From contig JAOVFP010000012.1 of assembly GCA_025738555.1 (NCBI GenBank), positions 3,348,001 to 3,412,000 on the forward strand: a DNA stretch of 64,000 bases. The letters are read 5' to 3'. Source of the DNA: Cyathus striatus. Taxonomy: Eukaryota; Basidiomycota; Agaricomycetes; Agaricales; Nidulariaceae. The translations under genes were made by a program, and so were the position numbers. The notes under the pieces were generated by a model, which was not told the origin of the DNA, ran no database searches, and was given only the letters and a program-made list of their open reading frames with translations. How positions within the stretch are numbered: the first letter of the stretch is position 1; the number at the start of each line of letters is the position of its first letter. Below are positions 23,999 through 35,737 of the stretch, piece after piece.

Positions 23999-24910
23999 AT
24001 GCTACCAGATCCTGCAGCCTTTGATCGCATGGTTCAGTACATAATGTGCGAGATTGACTCATTCAAGGCATCGAGGACCAGGTACAAGAGCCAGCTAAAT
24101 GAACTGCAAATGGAGATGACGAATGACGCTGGGGACAAACGAGCGATGGTTCAGTCTGATATGATGACGGAGACAATGATTAATATTATATGCTCGAAGA
24201 CTTCCAGAGTAATGTTATGGAGGGTTGGAGACGAGGGAAGGACTTTATCATTGGTCGAGTACTTTATTCCCCTCCTATTAGTGTCAATGAAGGTCCCAAC
24301 CACAACAGCGAAGATTGAGCCTTGATCGAGCTGGACCGCAGTAAGATAAACTGGCCCAACTTTAAAGGCAATGTAATCGACTTAGGCTTAGGTATGAACA
24401 TTTTACTTTCACTCTATTGCAAATATATTCTAACTTATATATCCATTAACAGAGATGGACGATGATTTTATATCCTTAATGTACCCCCACGAGTTCAACT
24501 TTCCCTACTACCGCCTCTTTCAGATTCAAGGCGTCGTTCCGGAAGACGTGCTGACCCATCCGAAAAATAAAGACAGAAATGGTCAGCCATACATCAAGTT
24601 AATGAAGAATGGCAGCAGGACAAAGACGACTGCCGGTTTTGGCAATGGAATTAAATCCTTCATGCGTGAGTACCTCTTGGACGTGACTGAACAAACGTCC
24701 ATGGAGTATGCGATCCTTGCGCAGGAAAAGCACTCAGAGTTCTCCGACCTAGGTGACTCTGGATCCATTATCGTCGACAGCGAAGGACGCGCCGCAGCCC
24801 TCCTTGTTGGTGGATGCGGTTCTAATCAATATACTGATATTACCTATGCAACTCCCTTTGAATGGCTCTTGGAGCGTATCAGGACGAAATTTCCCAACAT
24901 CCACCTCTAG
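23999..24910 (+). pseudogene. Trypsin-like serine-protease-type protein, broken
   Basis: Two exon blocks, up to 24391 and 24453-24910, are joined by a GT-AG intron in frame. The second block ends with SEFSDLGDSGSIIVD, the GDSG serine motif of the S1/PA-clan fold, then DITYATPFEWLLERI. The first block holds EDFQSNVMEGWRR, GRVLYSPPIS and, right after a TGA at 24316-24318, ALIELDRSKINWPNFKGN; the stop replaces a Trp expected in an EDWALIEL motif. A further frame change lies near 24190. Such proteins occur in agaricomycete multigene families, often with no proven activity. Start not determinable. Confidence 0.65.
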
Positions 24911-25537
24911 ACTAATGATCGGTCTGCTGAAGAATACAACACATGATCATTTATATCGAAATGGAGAAAAGCGAGAGAATTTACAAGTGATAGTTTAAAT
25001 TGACTTATGGACCATGTCTTAAACACCATGTACATAGAGTAGAGGATAATTGCATGTGTTCAGCATCGTCTCTGGCATCTCAGTTTGAAATTAAGCCTCC
25101 CCTGTAAAAAGCACTAGAGCTATTGGAAGGCTATTCAAAAGAAGCATAAGAATTCAAGAATGAATCAATGGGGATAAGTGTCAGTTAAGAATTGAGGTAT
25201 GAAGATGCCATAGATCTCAGATACATCTCTAACACGAGTAAAACAGTGGAGGGAGAGCTTAAAGTGAGTACAGCACGGCACAATCTTCAGGCCAGAAGGA
25301 TCACCAAGATGATTGAATTCATACATACACACAGACGTTTTACACACAACAAGCAAGGTTTTCAGTTGAAAGACACTTCAACTTCATGCATTCTCATGCT
25401 TTTCTCCATTCAATTCACCTGTAAAAAGTAGCATTAATACAGCTTGTATACCAACGTAGGAACAAACAGCATTATAAAACCTCCCAGGAAACGGACACGA
25501 ATCCCCCACAAAACCAGAAAAATCCTTGAAACTTACA
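24911..25537. other. Intergenic, nothing recognised
   Basis: Lies between the converging protease relic and GFA gene B; probably 3' untranslated DNA of both. Confidence 0.45.
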
Positions 25538-26261
25538 TTAATCCTTGTACAACTTATGCTTCTTATGCCACCCCTCGAGCGAATCGGGACCATAGTCCTC
25601 ATAAACCTTCTTCTTCCCCTCTGGTAGACGTACATAGTCAGGTTTAGAGTTCAGTTTGATGCACGTCTAAAGTTTTCATTCAACAATCCGCTTTTGCAAA
25701 GAATAATAATGAGAGGAGAGGACATACCAGTTCATCAGGAACTTCGAGCTCAGAGTCGATAGCTGACACGAAGGGGTGGATTAGCTCTGGCCTACAAGTC
25801 GAAGAAGGTCAGTGTAGTGTGAATGGAGGGATGATGGTAAGGGCGTACCAGCTCGCATCGTACAACCAAAGCATAGTTCCACATTTGTTGCAGAAGTTCC
25901 TCTCGGAGGAGGCGATCTCTTGTTGTGGAGTGTCTCGGTTCAGAACGGCGTTGTACACGCTGCAGGGCAGTTTTGTGTGTCAGAACGCTATGGAGAAGGG
26001 GAGAGGGGGGAATATACGAACCTGATATTTTCCTTTCCCTCCACTTTAAGCGTATCACTATTCCCTCCGAGGTTAATCGATCCACCTACGCCGCCGACTT
26101 TGCGGCATATAGAGCATAGGCAAAGCTACAGCATCGCATTAGTGAGTAGAATACAGTGAACAGAGAGACTTGAATTGAACCTGGTACGGGACAGGTGTAC
26201 TAGACTGCAAAGAGAAACGAACCGCTCCGCAGTGGCAGCTTCCTTTAAGTTCGACTGGCAT
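25538..26261 (-). CDS. GFA-domain (CENP-V-like) protein B, intact
   Basis: Exons 26181-26261, 26022-26125, 25849-25959, 25728-25791 and 25538-25666 join through GT-AG introns of 55-62 nt to 162 residues, the usual family size. Cysteine motifs: GSCHCGAVRFS (N-terminus), CLCSICRKVGG and NFCNKCGTMLW, followed by PELIHPFVSAIDSELEVPDEL and KLNSKPDYVRLPEGKKKVY near the C-terminus. The GFA fold binds zinc through these cysteines and is named after a formaldehyde-glutathione activating enzyme; most fungal members have no tested substrate. All five intron positions match the broken copy A where comparable. This is the only complete copy in the window. Confidence 0.9.
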
Positions 26262-26573
26262 CTTTCTCTGAGCGGACTGGATTAGAGCACGGTATGGTGT
26301 TTGGACCGTGAGTCGGGTCAATTGGTTGAGTCGAAGTGATGTGATGGAGACGGAGGGTGGTATTTGGCGGGAGAGGAGAGTTCGCGGTGAGAGAGCGAGG
26401 GGGGGCATGTGCATGAGCATATGACTGTAAGTACTCCGCAAGAGATGACGTCGATGGAACCAGAGGGTGAGCCTGGAACTTGAGCTTGAAGTGGTGGTGA
26501 CTCAGAGTCATAGAACTTACTGCCAACCGGTCCCGGAATCGGATGCGTTTCCGACTTTCCGTGTAAGCATTTG

Positions 26574-26601
26574 TAGTCTCGGCTACCCATCCGTTGACGC
26601 T
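26574..26601 (+). repeat. Solo transposon end like the 853-bp element
   Basis: Starts TAGTCTCGGCTACCCATCCG and matches the first 28 bp of the TIR of the element at 30066-30918 with three differences, then diverges. No partner end was seen nearby. Confidence 0.55.
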
Positions 26602-27329
26602 CGTCGATTTGTGTCTTTGGTTCTAGTTGTGATGGTAAATAACTGTCTATGTAAATTATAGAAATCGACCAGCGGCTTCGAGTTGGCTTATTTAAGTTAC
26701 TTCTGACGATTATAGTAACGAAAGCTGGTTGGCACCTTTGAAATCTGAATGAGTGAACATTTGATCCTGAAGTTTAGCAACGTCAAAGTGACGACATTCT
26801 GAATCAACACTATGTAGGCCAGGTTTTTATTCATACAACTATTTACGAAATTATCATGTCAGTATTGAAAAACATATAAATATGCTACAATAAGTAAGTT
26901 GGGGTATTAATGTTTAACAACTAGAAGACCGCCTCTGCTTGATATATATAGTATATATATTATCTTTCATCTAATGTCTAATGTCAATGTCTATCTGTAT
27001 GATTAAAAAGGCTTAACAGCGCTCTGATTGAGATTCAGAAATAGCTGCAAAATCAAGACGTGTCAATTCCACCACGCCGAATTCCGAGCCTTCTCGGTAC
27101 ACCTTTCGAGAATTTAATCTAGTAGTTAATCAGCAAGATTTACTTTTTTAGTCAAGGTTCGAGATCATACATGATTACTGCATATGATAGCAGTGAGTTA
27201 TCAGACACATACGTACTATAATTTTATGTCACGTACATGTTGTAAACGCATATAGCTGGTCCAAAACCATATGTACTGGCATCCTAAATTTGAAAAGTGG
27301 TGGATCTTAGAATGCTATTCACGATGGAC
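26602..27329. other. Intergenic, AT-rich, no gene
   Basis: No supported open frame. A short TATATATAGTATATATATTA tract occurs near 26940. Confidence 0.45.
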
Positions 27330-28560
27330 ATAAAGTTTAGATACTCACCAGAAAAACACATCGTATGGCTTCACTAGAAACATTATCAGATGGCAAATTT
27401 GAACCGTCGCCAACAGTAATCCACGAGTGACGGAGCCTACTAAGAGGTAGTTCAGTAATTGAAGCAATCCATCGCCATCTCTGGAAAGAATAAACCATCA
27501 ATAAAATATGGAAATGTGTAACCGTGTACTTATACCGTACTTTAAAATTTTGGCCCTCGATTTAATCAAAGCTAAGGACAAGGAAATGGATACAATTATA
27601 TCGGAGCCAGCTGCGAAGCCATGAAAAAGGCTTATAGGGAGCTACAGGAAACATCTTTGTAAACACAAAAATCTCCGAACTAGAGAACCTTACCTTCTTC
27701 TCCTCAAAGTATTGATGTGAGAGTGGGTTGATATGAGACAAATCTATAGCAGAAGCATCTTGTAAAGTATGAGGATAAGCTTCCTCCTTGAGATAAATTT
27801 CGCACATGCCGACAGTCCTGTGATATCTAAGCAATCATTTATTTTGAAATCATAAAATATCCACATACCAAGCATAGTTACGCCCACGCCCACCTACATT
27901 TAGTTGGTGAGTGAAATTCATGTCATACAATTTCCAAAATGATGATCTCACAATAACGGTCGGAACAAGCCACTTTTTCGTTACTGCAATAATATATCAA
28001 AAAGAAGTGCCAAGAGTATCTCAGTGAATTACTTACAGAGGAAAATACGGCTTGCAAAAAAGCAGTGAACTCTGAGCAACATGTATCAGCCAGATGTAAC
28101 AGTACACGTCGTAGCCTTAACGTACAGGAAAAACAGTGCTCCAGAAACGCTAAATGTAGCAATTAATGTACTAAATATCTCGTCAGCCGGGAGCATGTTA
28201 GAAAAAGGAGAGTATAATACCCATCGGGTCTTTTTGAAATACGATCATCTGGACTATCTATTAACTGGTTAACGAGTTCAAATCTGCATCACATACTAGG
28301 ATGAACAATTCCGCACCAGACTATCGTGAACCGTAATAATATTAATGCAGGACGATATGATTGAGAGCGTTCTAAGATGGACAGTAGTAGCACACTGTTA
28401 TCCATTTGTTTACCAACGGAAATGTGCAAGATGCGGCTTACAAAATAACTGTCACGAATAATCTCAACCCCATTCTATCTTTGAAGCTACCAGTAAAATA
28501 GTTCCAGCATTGAAGTACGACAACTCCAAGGCACCTATGCAATATATAATCATTTCATAA
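27330..28560 (-). pseudogene. DUF6534-type membrane protein relic
   Basis: Minus-strand fragments in the right order resemble agaricomycete multi-pass membrane proteins: GVVVLQCWNYFTGSFKDRM and LRLFVTVIL (28447-28540), a degraded helix ending NALNHIVLH before a TAA, CFFASRIFL joined over an intron to LTKKWLVPTVIV (27950-28075), and ITELPLSRLRHSWITVGDG (27400-27490). Stops between the fragments prevent a full model. The family is of unknown function. The call is based on recognising the motif of the second helix region. Confidence 0.5.
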
Positions 28561-28932
28561 TCCGTCCCGGGGAGGCATGTTTACGCACACTAAAGATACC
28601 ACAAGACCTATCTCCGGATAGGATATGGTCAATCAAAGTCGCAATTACATTGAATAATTAATAAGCCCCCACCGTAGTATACCCCATTTTTATTGCTCAC
28701 AGAATCCATTGTTTTACGAGGGAAGGCTGGTATTAGCTATTATCTTCGCTCGGGATGTTAGTGTCCACGGACTGGGGAACCACTGCTGATGATCAGATGA
28801 ACGGTGTAAGTTGGGTATAAGTAGGCTCTATGTAAGTACGTAAACATTTTGCGATCGGAAGAAGCATCAAAATAAAGCCACGATACCGATTACTATCAGG
28901 CTCCCAACCAACCCCAATCACATTTACGAATA
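28561..28932. other. Intergenic
   Basis: No gene. Ends at the TA flank of the 714-bp element. Confidence 0.4.
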
Positions 28933-29646
28933 CAGTTGAACTTGTCTTAACCCATAGGGGTCGGTGGACATAAAAACCTATGGGTTACTCTGGGTTATGG
29001 GCTGCTACGATATAGAGCTGCTTATGTAATATGACTTTTGCTATATACAAAGATTGATTACATAATTAAAATTCCTACTTATGGAACTGTGTGATTCACA
29101 CCCAAAGCTCGCAAGGCTCTGCTCAACCTTTCTGGTATAGGTTGCAGTGACATTCAAGAGGTACTTTGGCCTTTACAGGGTCTGCCTCATGACTTTGAGA
29201 GGGGTTTAAATCATACTAGTGATAGCACAACGATAGAAATGTGCTGGGGTACCGTACAGTGTCAGTACAGAATAGAATGTAGCTACTTTCATATATTTGG
29301 TAGAAACCACTTACTATTACACCTGGCTACATTAAATATAAACATCAAATAAATGATAGATATTGATTGGATAGTGATAGAAATGCAATGTAAGCATTTC
29401 AGACACTGATGGACCTGACCCAAGCCTGACCTACAGCGCGACATGGAAGCATAAATTATGTCATATTTCCTTTTTAGGACGTAAGTATGGGTTACAGATC
29501 TCTCTCAAACCTATGGTCTATAGGGTATCATAGGAATATGGGTTACGGACCCATTTCCCCCGCCCACCGATTCGGTGGACAAAAAAACCCATGGGTTGTT
29601 CGCGGTTATGGACTGCTGCGGGTATGGGATAGGACAAGTTCGACTG
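28933..29646. mobile_element. 714-bp TA-flanked MITE (Tc1/pogo-like ends)
   Basis: The left end CAGTTGAACTTGTCTTAACC and the right end, inverted, CAGTCGAACTTGTCCTATCC are near-identical. TA lies immediately outside both (28931-28932 and 29647-29648). Each end is followed by a second conserved block containing TCGGTGGAC and a short hairpin around CCNATGGGTT. Short open frames inside show no transposase. TA duplication plus CAGT ends point to the Tc1/mariner/pogo group. Confidence 0.78.
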
Positions 29647-29648
29647 TA

Positions 29649-30056
29649 GTTATATATAAACTTCAGAACTAAGTACTTAGTAAAAGCAGGGTGTGCTTGG
29701 AGTGGGCTTTTGAATGGATTACTCGACAAAAGATTCATGAAATTAGAGCATACTTAGGGTAACTGGAATACAGCAATTTAGTCCCAGGGATGTATTTAAA
29801 TACTAATTTTACGAAATATTAACATGGCGCTGGTACGCATCCAGCGATCCAAGTCAAATGCTGTTTTCGACGAAGGGGCGATCATAACGAGCCCTCGAGC
29901 GCATGATGATGGTGCTGGGTACTACATTGCGTCGATCCCAGCATCCACCCGGCACCGTAACCTAAATATGTGCGCGTGGCATACCCCAATATCCGCTGAT
30001 CTGCGTCTGACGTGTCATTAATTCAGTGCTCTATGAATAGCACGCAGAGCGAATAC
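29649..30056. other. Intergenic between two elements
   Basis: No gene recognised. Confidence 0.4.
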
Positions 30057-30065
30057 TGCAGTGCC

Positions 30066-30918
30066 TAGTCTCGGCTACCCAGCCGTTAGCGCTGGGCCAA
30101 ATCCAAATAAGGATTTTCCACCGCCAACGTCTGGGACAAAACCAACAGGTTTGGCAGGGGTTTGCGTTCGGTGTTCTCGGGCTTCGCGAGCCCTCATCCG
30201 CTGTCATATTTGATGGTTTTGTATATTAGTAATCGTATTAGTCACCTTTATGATGTAATTTTGATGTAACTAATTACATTATATAATCACATTGATTTCG
30301 ATCGCATCACATTGATTTGAATCTAATCGCGTTGATTTGAATCACATTACATTGATTCTTGTAAATGGGACAATAACAAGTGAGATACCAGTCTTCTGTG
30401 CTAAGAGAGGTAGTATCCATAGCATTGACTTTCCAGCACCAGTTGGGGCTACCACACAGATATCTAACTTATGTTCCAGTATCCTATTTGCACCTTCAAT
30501 TTGATAGTCATGCAGCTTTTCATTTTCTTGAAGCAAGTTATGAGAATGTGCCAAATTGTTCCATTCATTAGCAGAGAGATCTGGTATAGAGAAAACTCTT
30601 GGAGATGAGGAGAAATTTAATGCTTTTCCCCTTGATTTTCCAGAGGAAGCAATGCAACGCGATTCAAATCAACGTGATGCGATCGAAATCAATGTGATTA
30701 TATAATGTAATTAGTTACATCAAAATTACATCATAAAGGTGACTAATACGATTACTAATATACAAAACCATCAAATATGACAGCGGATGAGGGCTCGCGA
30801 AGCCCGAGAACACCGAACGCAAACCCCTGCCAAACCTGTTGGTTTTGTCCCAGACGTTGGCGGTGGAAAATCCTTATTTGGATTTGGCCCAGCGCTAACG
30901 GCTGGGTAGCCGAGACTA
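30066..30918. mobile_element. 853-bp MULE-type element with long TIRs and 9-bp TSD
   Basis: Arms 30066 to about 30317 and about 30667 to 30918 are inverted copies with essentially no differences over about 245 bp. TGCAGTGCC flanks both ends (30057-30065 and 30919-30927). Long TIRs with a 9-bp duplication are typical of Mutator-like elements. The central 350 bp hold a fragment of a helicase gene, so this looks like a Pack-MULE. The near-identity of the arms suggests a recent insertion. It shares no end sequence with the large MULE at 7067-15823. Confidence 0.88.
30342..30660 (-). pseudogene. Captured RecQ/DEAD-like helicase fragment
   Basis: The frame reads ENEKLHDYQIEGANRILEH, then DICVVAPTGAGKSMLWILPL and LLAQKTGISLVIVPFT. 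This is a Q-like region, the Walker A motif (APTGAGKS) and the start of motif Ia of RecQ-type superfamily 2 helicases, about 95 residues in all. Upstream coding sequence (VFSIPDLSANEW) extends to the right arm. There is no start, no DEAH box and no helicase C domain. Truncated at both ends by the TIRs; presumed captured exon. Confidence 0.8.
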
Positions 30919-30927
30919 TGCAGTGCC

Positions 30928-31854
30928 ATTTTGTAGCACAGGTGCTATGAATGCAATTCAAATGTACACGCATCACGATTTTTATCTAAACCGCGTGTCG
31001 AGTATACTGTCTCTGTTAATATTCCATTTGTCCACTTGCACCTCCAGTACGAGAACATGGCTGGAAGACAAATATTATTCCCTTGGATTCCTCAGTAAGT
31101 ATCAGTCAGTGCGTAGGAGTCTGACTACATAGTAAGACGTTAAGTAATCCTCCGTGTTTGCTCCGGGAATAACAAGACGCCTCCTTGTCAGACGGACAAC
31201 GCTAACAGCGATTTCCACGCAATCGGGCCGTCGGCAACAGGGAACCGTGGGAGCGTGACAGATTAGATACTTTACACTTTGATAATAAGATAAAAAAGAT
31301 CGCCTATCACTAGGTATGTCACCTCCTTTTGCAAAAATGTGCTGGAAATGTGATTTAACTTGTAGTACACCATGCATATATTAATTATACATCAAATTTC
31401 AATAGATCTAAAATTGCGAGTCACTGGCTCACGTCTAAATCAGGCAGCTGCAGAGTTTAAGTATTCATTTCAATATTGAAATTTGTACAACCCAACCCGA
31501 CCTTTGGAACTTAGCAGTCCGTGTTTTCCCAGAACTACATAGATCCGTATCTGAAAGCAGCATCCGTCACATATTGAAAGTCAATCCGGAACAGTTGTCT
31601 GTCAGGGATATATAAGGGTATAGTCATCGAACTAATGTCATTAAGTACCTGGAAATGTTTCGACGCGCGTGTTAGAAAAATTCCAACAAATACCATCCCC
31701 GTCAAGGTAATAACACTTGGTACGCCGTGCACATATACTTATATTCAAATTCAGAAGACCTAAAACAACCGTCGCTAACTAAAATCTCTGGGATAGTTGA
31801 ATACCCTAATTTCTTCCCCTTCTCGTCGATCAAAGAACACCCAACTGTTCTTCA
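30928..31854. other. Intergenic, no supported gene
   Basis: Minus-strand open frames of 91 and 65 codons (31102-31377 and 31535-31732) have no recognisable motif and no splice context. Confidence 0.4.
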
Positions 31855-32439
31855 TCAAGCGTGCTCCAATTTCAACAACTCCTCGAAATTATTTTCCTTC
31901 AATAAATCGTTCACTTCTTCAAACTTCCCCTCAGGGACTTTAACCGCATGTTCTTTACCATCCTCCGTCGTAAATCCAACCACATTCGGTAGGACACAGT
32001 TAGTACCGTTGATGTCGTCGCGACCCTCGAGGGAGCGCCTGGTACGATAATCGGCGTCCCAATTTGCAGAGCGCCAGTTCAGTGCGCTCGAGCTGCTGGA
32101 TACACTAGCGCCTACAGTATGTCAAGTTAATGCTCAGGGTTATCTGTACTAATGAGGACTCTTCTCACAAGCTGATCCAGAACTGGACCCAATGCCCGAA
32201 GTGAGCGTAGAGCATAAATCTCCGTAAGCACGACCCAACCACCACGGGGTGGCGGGCATGCTAGAGTACCGAACAGACCATCCGTAACCGGAGTTAGAAG
32301 GCCAATTGCAGCATGTCCCTTCCGCTATGCCGTAGCAACATCCGTAGGAGCCAATACAGCTTCTGGAGGTGTAAGTGCAAATGTCCGCTGCGAGAGTGGT
32401 CGAAGCAGCGACAAGAGCAGTGAAGAGAATGAACTTCAT
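31855..32439 (-). CDS. Small secreted cysteine-rich protein
   Basis: Exons 32169-32439 and 31855-32111 join over a 57-nt intron (GTGAGAAG...ACTGTAG) into 175 residues. The start was set at the ATG giving a clean signal peptide (MKFILFTALVAASTTLA, cleavage expected before ADIC). An upstream in-frame ATG would put 27 extra residues in front of it and is less likely. The mature N-terminal part is cysteine-rich (CTYTSRSCIGSYGCCYGIAE then GTCCNW), followed by a serine-rich linker and an acidic C-terminal domain ending EFLLKLEHA-like (NNFEELLKLEHA). Secretion is inferred. No named family was recognised; size, signal and cysteines fit effector-like secreted proteins but function is unknown. Confidence 0.78.
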
Positions 32440-34356
32440 GATGAGTTTGTGAGATGAAGATGTGTAGCTGTATAAGAGTAAATGTTCGAGTGGTTTGGTG
32501 AAATAATCACAGAACACCATGAGCTTTATATCTTACTATGAGCCGCAAACGTCCTAAAATGACCACTGGCTATTCACGTAAACACTCTTACAGCTTATTA
32601 TGTCAAACTCACCCTTAAGACATGTTATGAGTCGAGAATGCAGAATTGGGCTGCCTGATGTCATACAACTCTACATGCTTAGCGCTAAAATTCTCCATTG
32701 TGGAGGGGCTGTGGATAATCGTGAAGCTTTGTACCTGAAGTTCGTAATGTTCCTGCATCCGCAGAGGATGTGGTGGGGATAGGGATGGCAGATAAGGATA
32801 AGTGTATTGCATGTCTCTTCGGAAAGCCTTCGGAATCATTTCTGTAGAATTCTAAGTGCGAGACATTCATAGGGCTAGCGCTAATGCCCACGAGGATAGG
32901 GTTGAATTTGAAATTCAGAGATGCTGAGATGCTGTCCTATGGTTTACCTAACTCACATTTTCGGTGAAGTGTTTGCCGCATAGACGCAGTGGTTCTCGTG
33001 GTATGTAACAGGCACTGAGTTGACTAGGATCGTGGGATTTATTCATAAGATCCAGAAAGAAGGTTTATGGTCGTGGGTGTAAACAACGCATAAAACGCTG
33101 CTGCTGCCATCAGGCCTTCACATAATTATGGCCTTGATTCTCTTCGAATACTTATATCATTACTTAGTGCTATTCTTTGTCGAAATTGCTTGACTGCCTC
33201 GTCACAGTATTGGCTTTCCAAATATAATTTCTCTAGATATACGTATCTCTCAAATTCTCGCGAATTCACTGAAGCAGGTATGTGGCTGCTTACCTCAGTT
33301 AGGTCGACGTCCGCGTCTCGAAGCCTACTAGCTATAATATAATAAAAGCTTGATCAACTCCTATTTGCAAATACTTTGACGTCCCCAAAATTCTGACTGG
33401 AAAAAATGAGTCACTGGAGGACTTAACGTTCAACGTTCGACCTTGGTACTAGCGTATCAGATGGTTTTCATGTTTTTAAGTTTAAAAAATGCTTGAGAGG
33501 ATTACCTTTGACAGAGAATCGGAGGGTATGGGCCTACAATTACTCGTTACCAGTGCTACTGATCGCAGTGCGCAGCTGCCAGTTGCGTTGGAACAGAAGA
33601 AAGTACTGTTCTCACCCAAACCTCATACACTCGATTGACTATAATCTTACCGCGTTACCGAAACCGGCTGACAGAGCCAATTTAATGTTCCTGAAATTTT
33701 GAAAATTGTACCCAGTGATATATTTTTAGCCATTGAAGAGGATAGGTCGGTGTGGTTCTCATACTTAAATATAATTTCCTCGTATCAACATGTACTTGCT
33801 AGAATAAACTGAGGGCACTGGTTTGGGTACTGTAGTACTCTACATGCCGCTCGAGCAAGGCCTGAGACTTTCCCGAGACGATCGATTTTCTCACGCGATC
33901 ATCAGACAAATTACGAAGTTCGCTTCCAGATTTGCGTCCCGAACATTTTTCAACTTCCAGCCTCAGGGTTGCATCCGACTCAGCTTCTTAAGCACCTCTC
34001 TCATCGTTCCACTGCCTTCACAATTACCAAGGACATACACTGCTGCGGATGTAGAGCAGGTAAGTAGATCAGTTTACTAGGAGGTCTGACATAGATCTGA
34101 GTGGCGACGGCTGGCATTCCGCAGTTGGTTGAGCCCTGTAGCATAGCCACGTTGCAGCGTTTGTCTGTTTTACGAAATGTTTTTGGGGAGCATGCTGCAA
34201 AGTTTTTGACAGCGCTCTATATCTGTGGCAGTGAAGTCGGGTAGGGAAGTCCCTCCGTGGTATGGTAAGTAAGGTATAAATGTGGGACCGGTTGTGAGTG
34301 AGGAAAGACATACCCATAATTTCTCTTTCTCTTTCTTCCTTCTAACTTAGAAAGCC
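32440..34356. other. Intergenic, no supported gene
   Basis: Short open frames (up to 85 codons at 33823-34080) lack motifs. The last 100 bp before 34357 are pyrimidine-rich (TTCTCTTTCTCTTTCTTCC), as is common near fungal start sites. Confidence 0.45.
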
Positions 34357-35737
34357 ATGGCGCCTTCTATTGTTGAATGTGAGTTTTCTTCGTTATTGTA
34401 CCAAATTACTCACTGATATTCGCCATTTAATTTCTTCAGCTTCAATTTTGGCTGCTGTCCAGCCAACCCCAGAAGAGTCTCCTTATCACTATACCCCGAC
34501 TCAATATGTCGCTTTAATTATGATCTCTTTGTTCGGCATTTCGACGAGTATATCTATTTCTTCTATAATTAAACAATTTTGAGGTGCTGATCAATGACAA
34601 TTTCAGTTGCTCATACGGTTCAGGCAATACGCTACCGTATGTGGTGGATGTTTGCCACTGCCGTCCTCTGTGGTGTTGCAGAACTCATCGGATGGTCCGC
34701 AAGGTTATTATCAAGTATTAAACCGCTCCTTTCGACTCCCTTCACTATTCAGTAAGCTAATCCTCTTTAACATGATGCTACTAAACTGACTCGGATTTAG
34801 AATTTCTACGACCATTATTGCTCCGACTCCGCTAGTCGCAGCGAATTTTGTAATCCTTGGACGTTTAATTACCCGGCTTGGGCCACAGTACAGCCGCCTA
34901 TCTCCAAAGTGGTGTAAGCTTGGCATCTCGTTGTCTGGTTCATTATCAACTAACTACATCTTATTTAGATACAATTGTCTTTTGCTCATGTGTAAGTCAT
35001 TTTCCCATTTACAAAATTCTTTCCAGCTTATATGTTCTCACAGGACATAATCGCTTTGGTTTTACAAGGACTTGGAGGAGGTATGGCCTCAAGTGCCCAA
35101 ACTCCCGAACAAGCTCAGAGCGTAAGCCGCCTTCTCATTTTATGATTAGCGCTAGCCAATTACTAACCGACTCGATACAGGGGAGTCATGTTATGCTCGG
35201 GGCATATTTTTGCAGCTAAGTAAGTTGCGATACCGACTGTGAATTAATCTATCTTATCGAATGTACTCTTCACAGTTGCTATCATTCTGTACGCTGCGCT
35301 CGGTATCGAGTTTTTTGTGCGCTATTTTCAGGATAAACCGTTGAGAGCTACAAGTTCTATGCCGTATATGGAGTCTGGACAATCAATTCCTGCACGCGGA
35401 GAACTGACTAGACGCCTTCTTTTCATGCACATTGCACTGGCATTTAGTACGACATGTCTATTTATCAGAGCCGTCTACAGAACCGCCGAGCTCAGCGATG
35501 GATGGAATGGAAAGATCATTTCGACACAAGTGTACTTTAGTGAGTCAATTTACCTTTGATACAAGCTTCATATCGTTCAACTCGATTTTCGCAGATGTTT
35601 TGGATGGTGCAATGGTCATCCTGGCTATTTACACACTCAACTTTGCACATCCTGGATTCCTTCTTCGTGTCTCTGATCATGGAAAATTGGCATACGCCTC
35701 TTCTGAGACACAAATGGATCTCGTGAAGGGCCAGTGA
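34357..35737 (+). pseudogene. RTA1-like membrane protein A (frame broken in exon 7)
   Basis: Nine exons: 34357-34378, 34440-34547, 34607-34751, 34801-34913, 34969-34991, 35044-35121, 35181-35219, 35276-35539, 35595-35737. The RTA1 family has seven membrane helices and includes yeast lipid-translocating and stress-resistance proteins. Seen here: MWWMFATAVLCGVAELIGW, STTIIAPTPLVAANFVILGR, DIIALVLQGLGGGMASSAQ, LFIRAVYRTAELSDGWNGK, YFNVLDGAMVILAIYTLNF. Exon 7 is 39 nt where the paralogue has 40. One base (probably a G in GGGG near 35200) is missing, so translation would end at a TAA at its end; with the base, all nine exons give 311 residues. Pseudogene or sequence error. Confidence 0.78.

Noticed and set aside
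30755..30976. Open frame in the right arm of the 853-bp element
   Set aside because: It lies wholly in the inverted repeat and is not conserved as protein; the arm repeats the same bases at the left.
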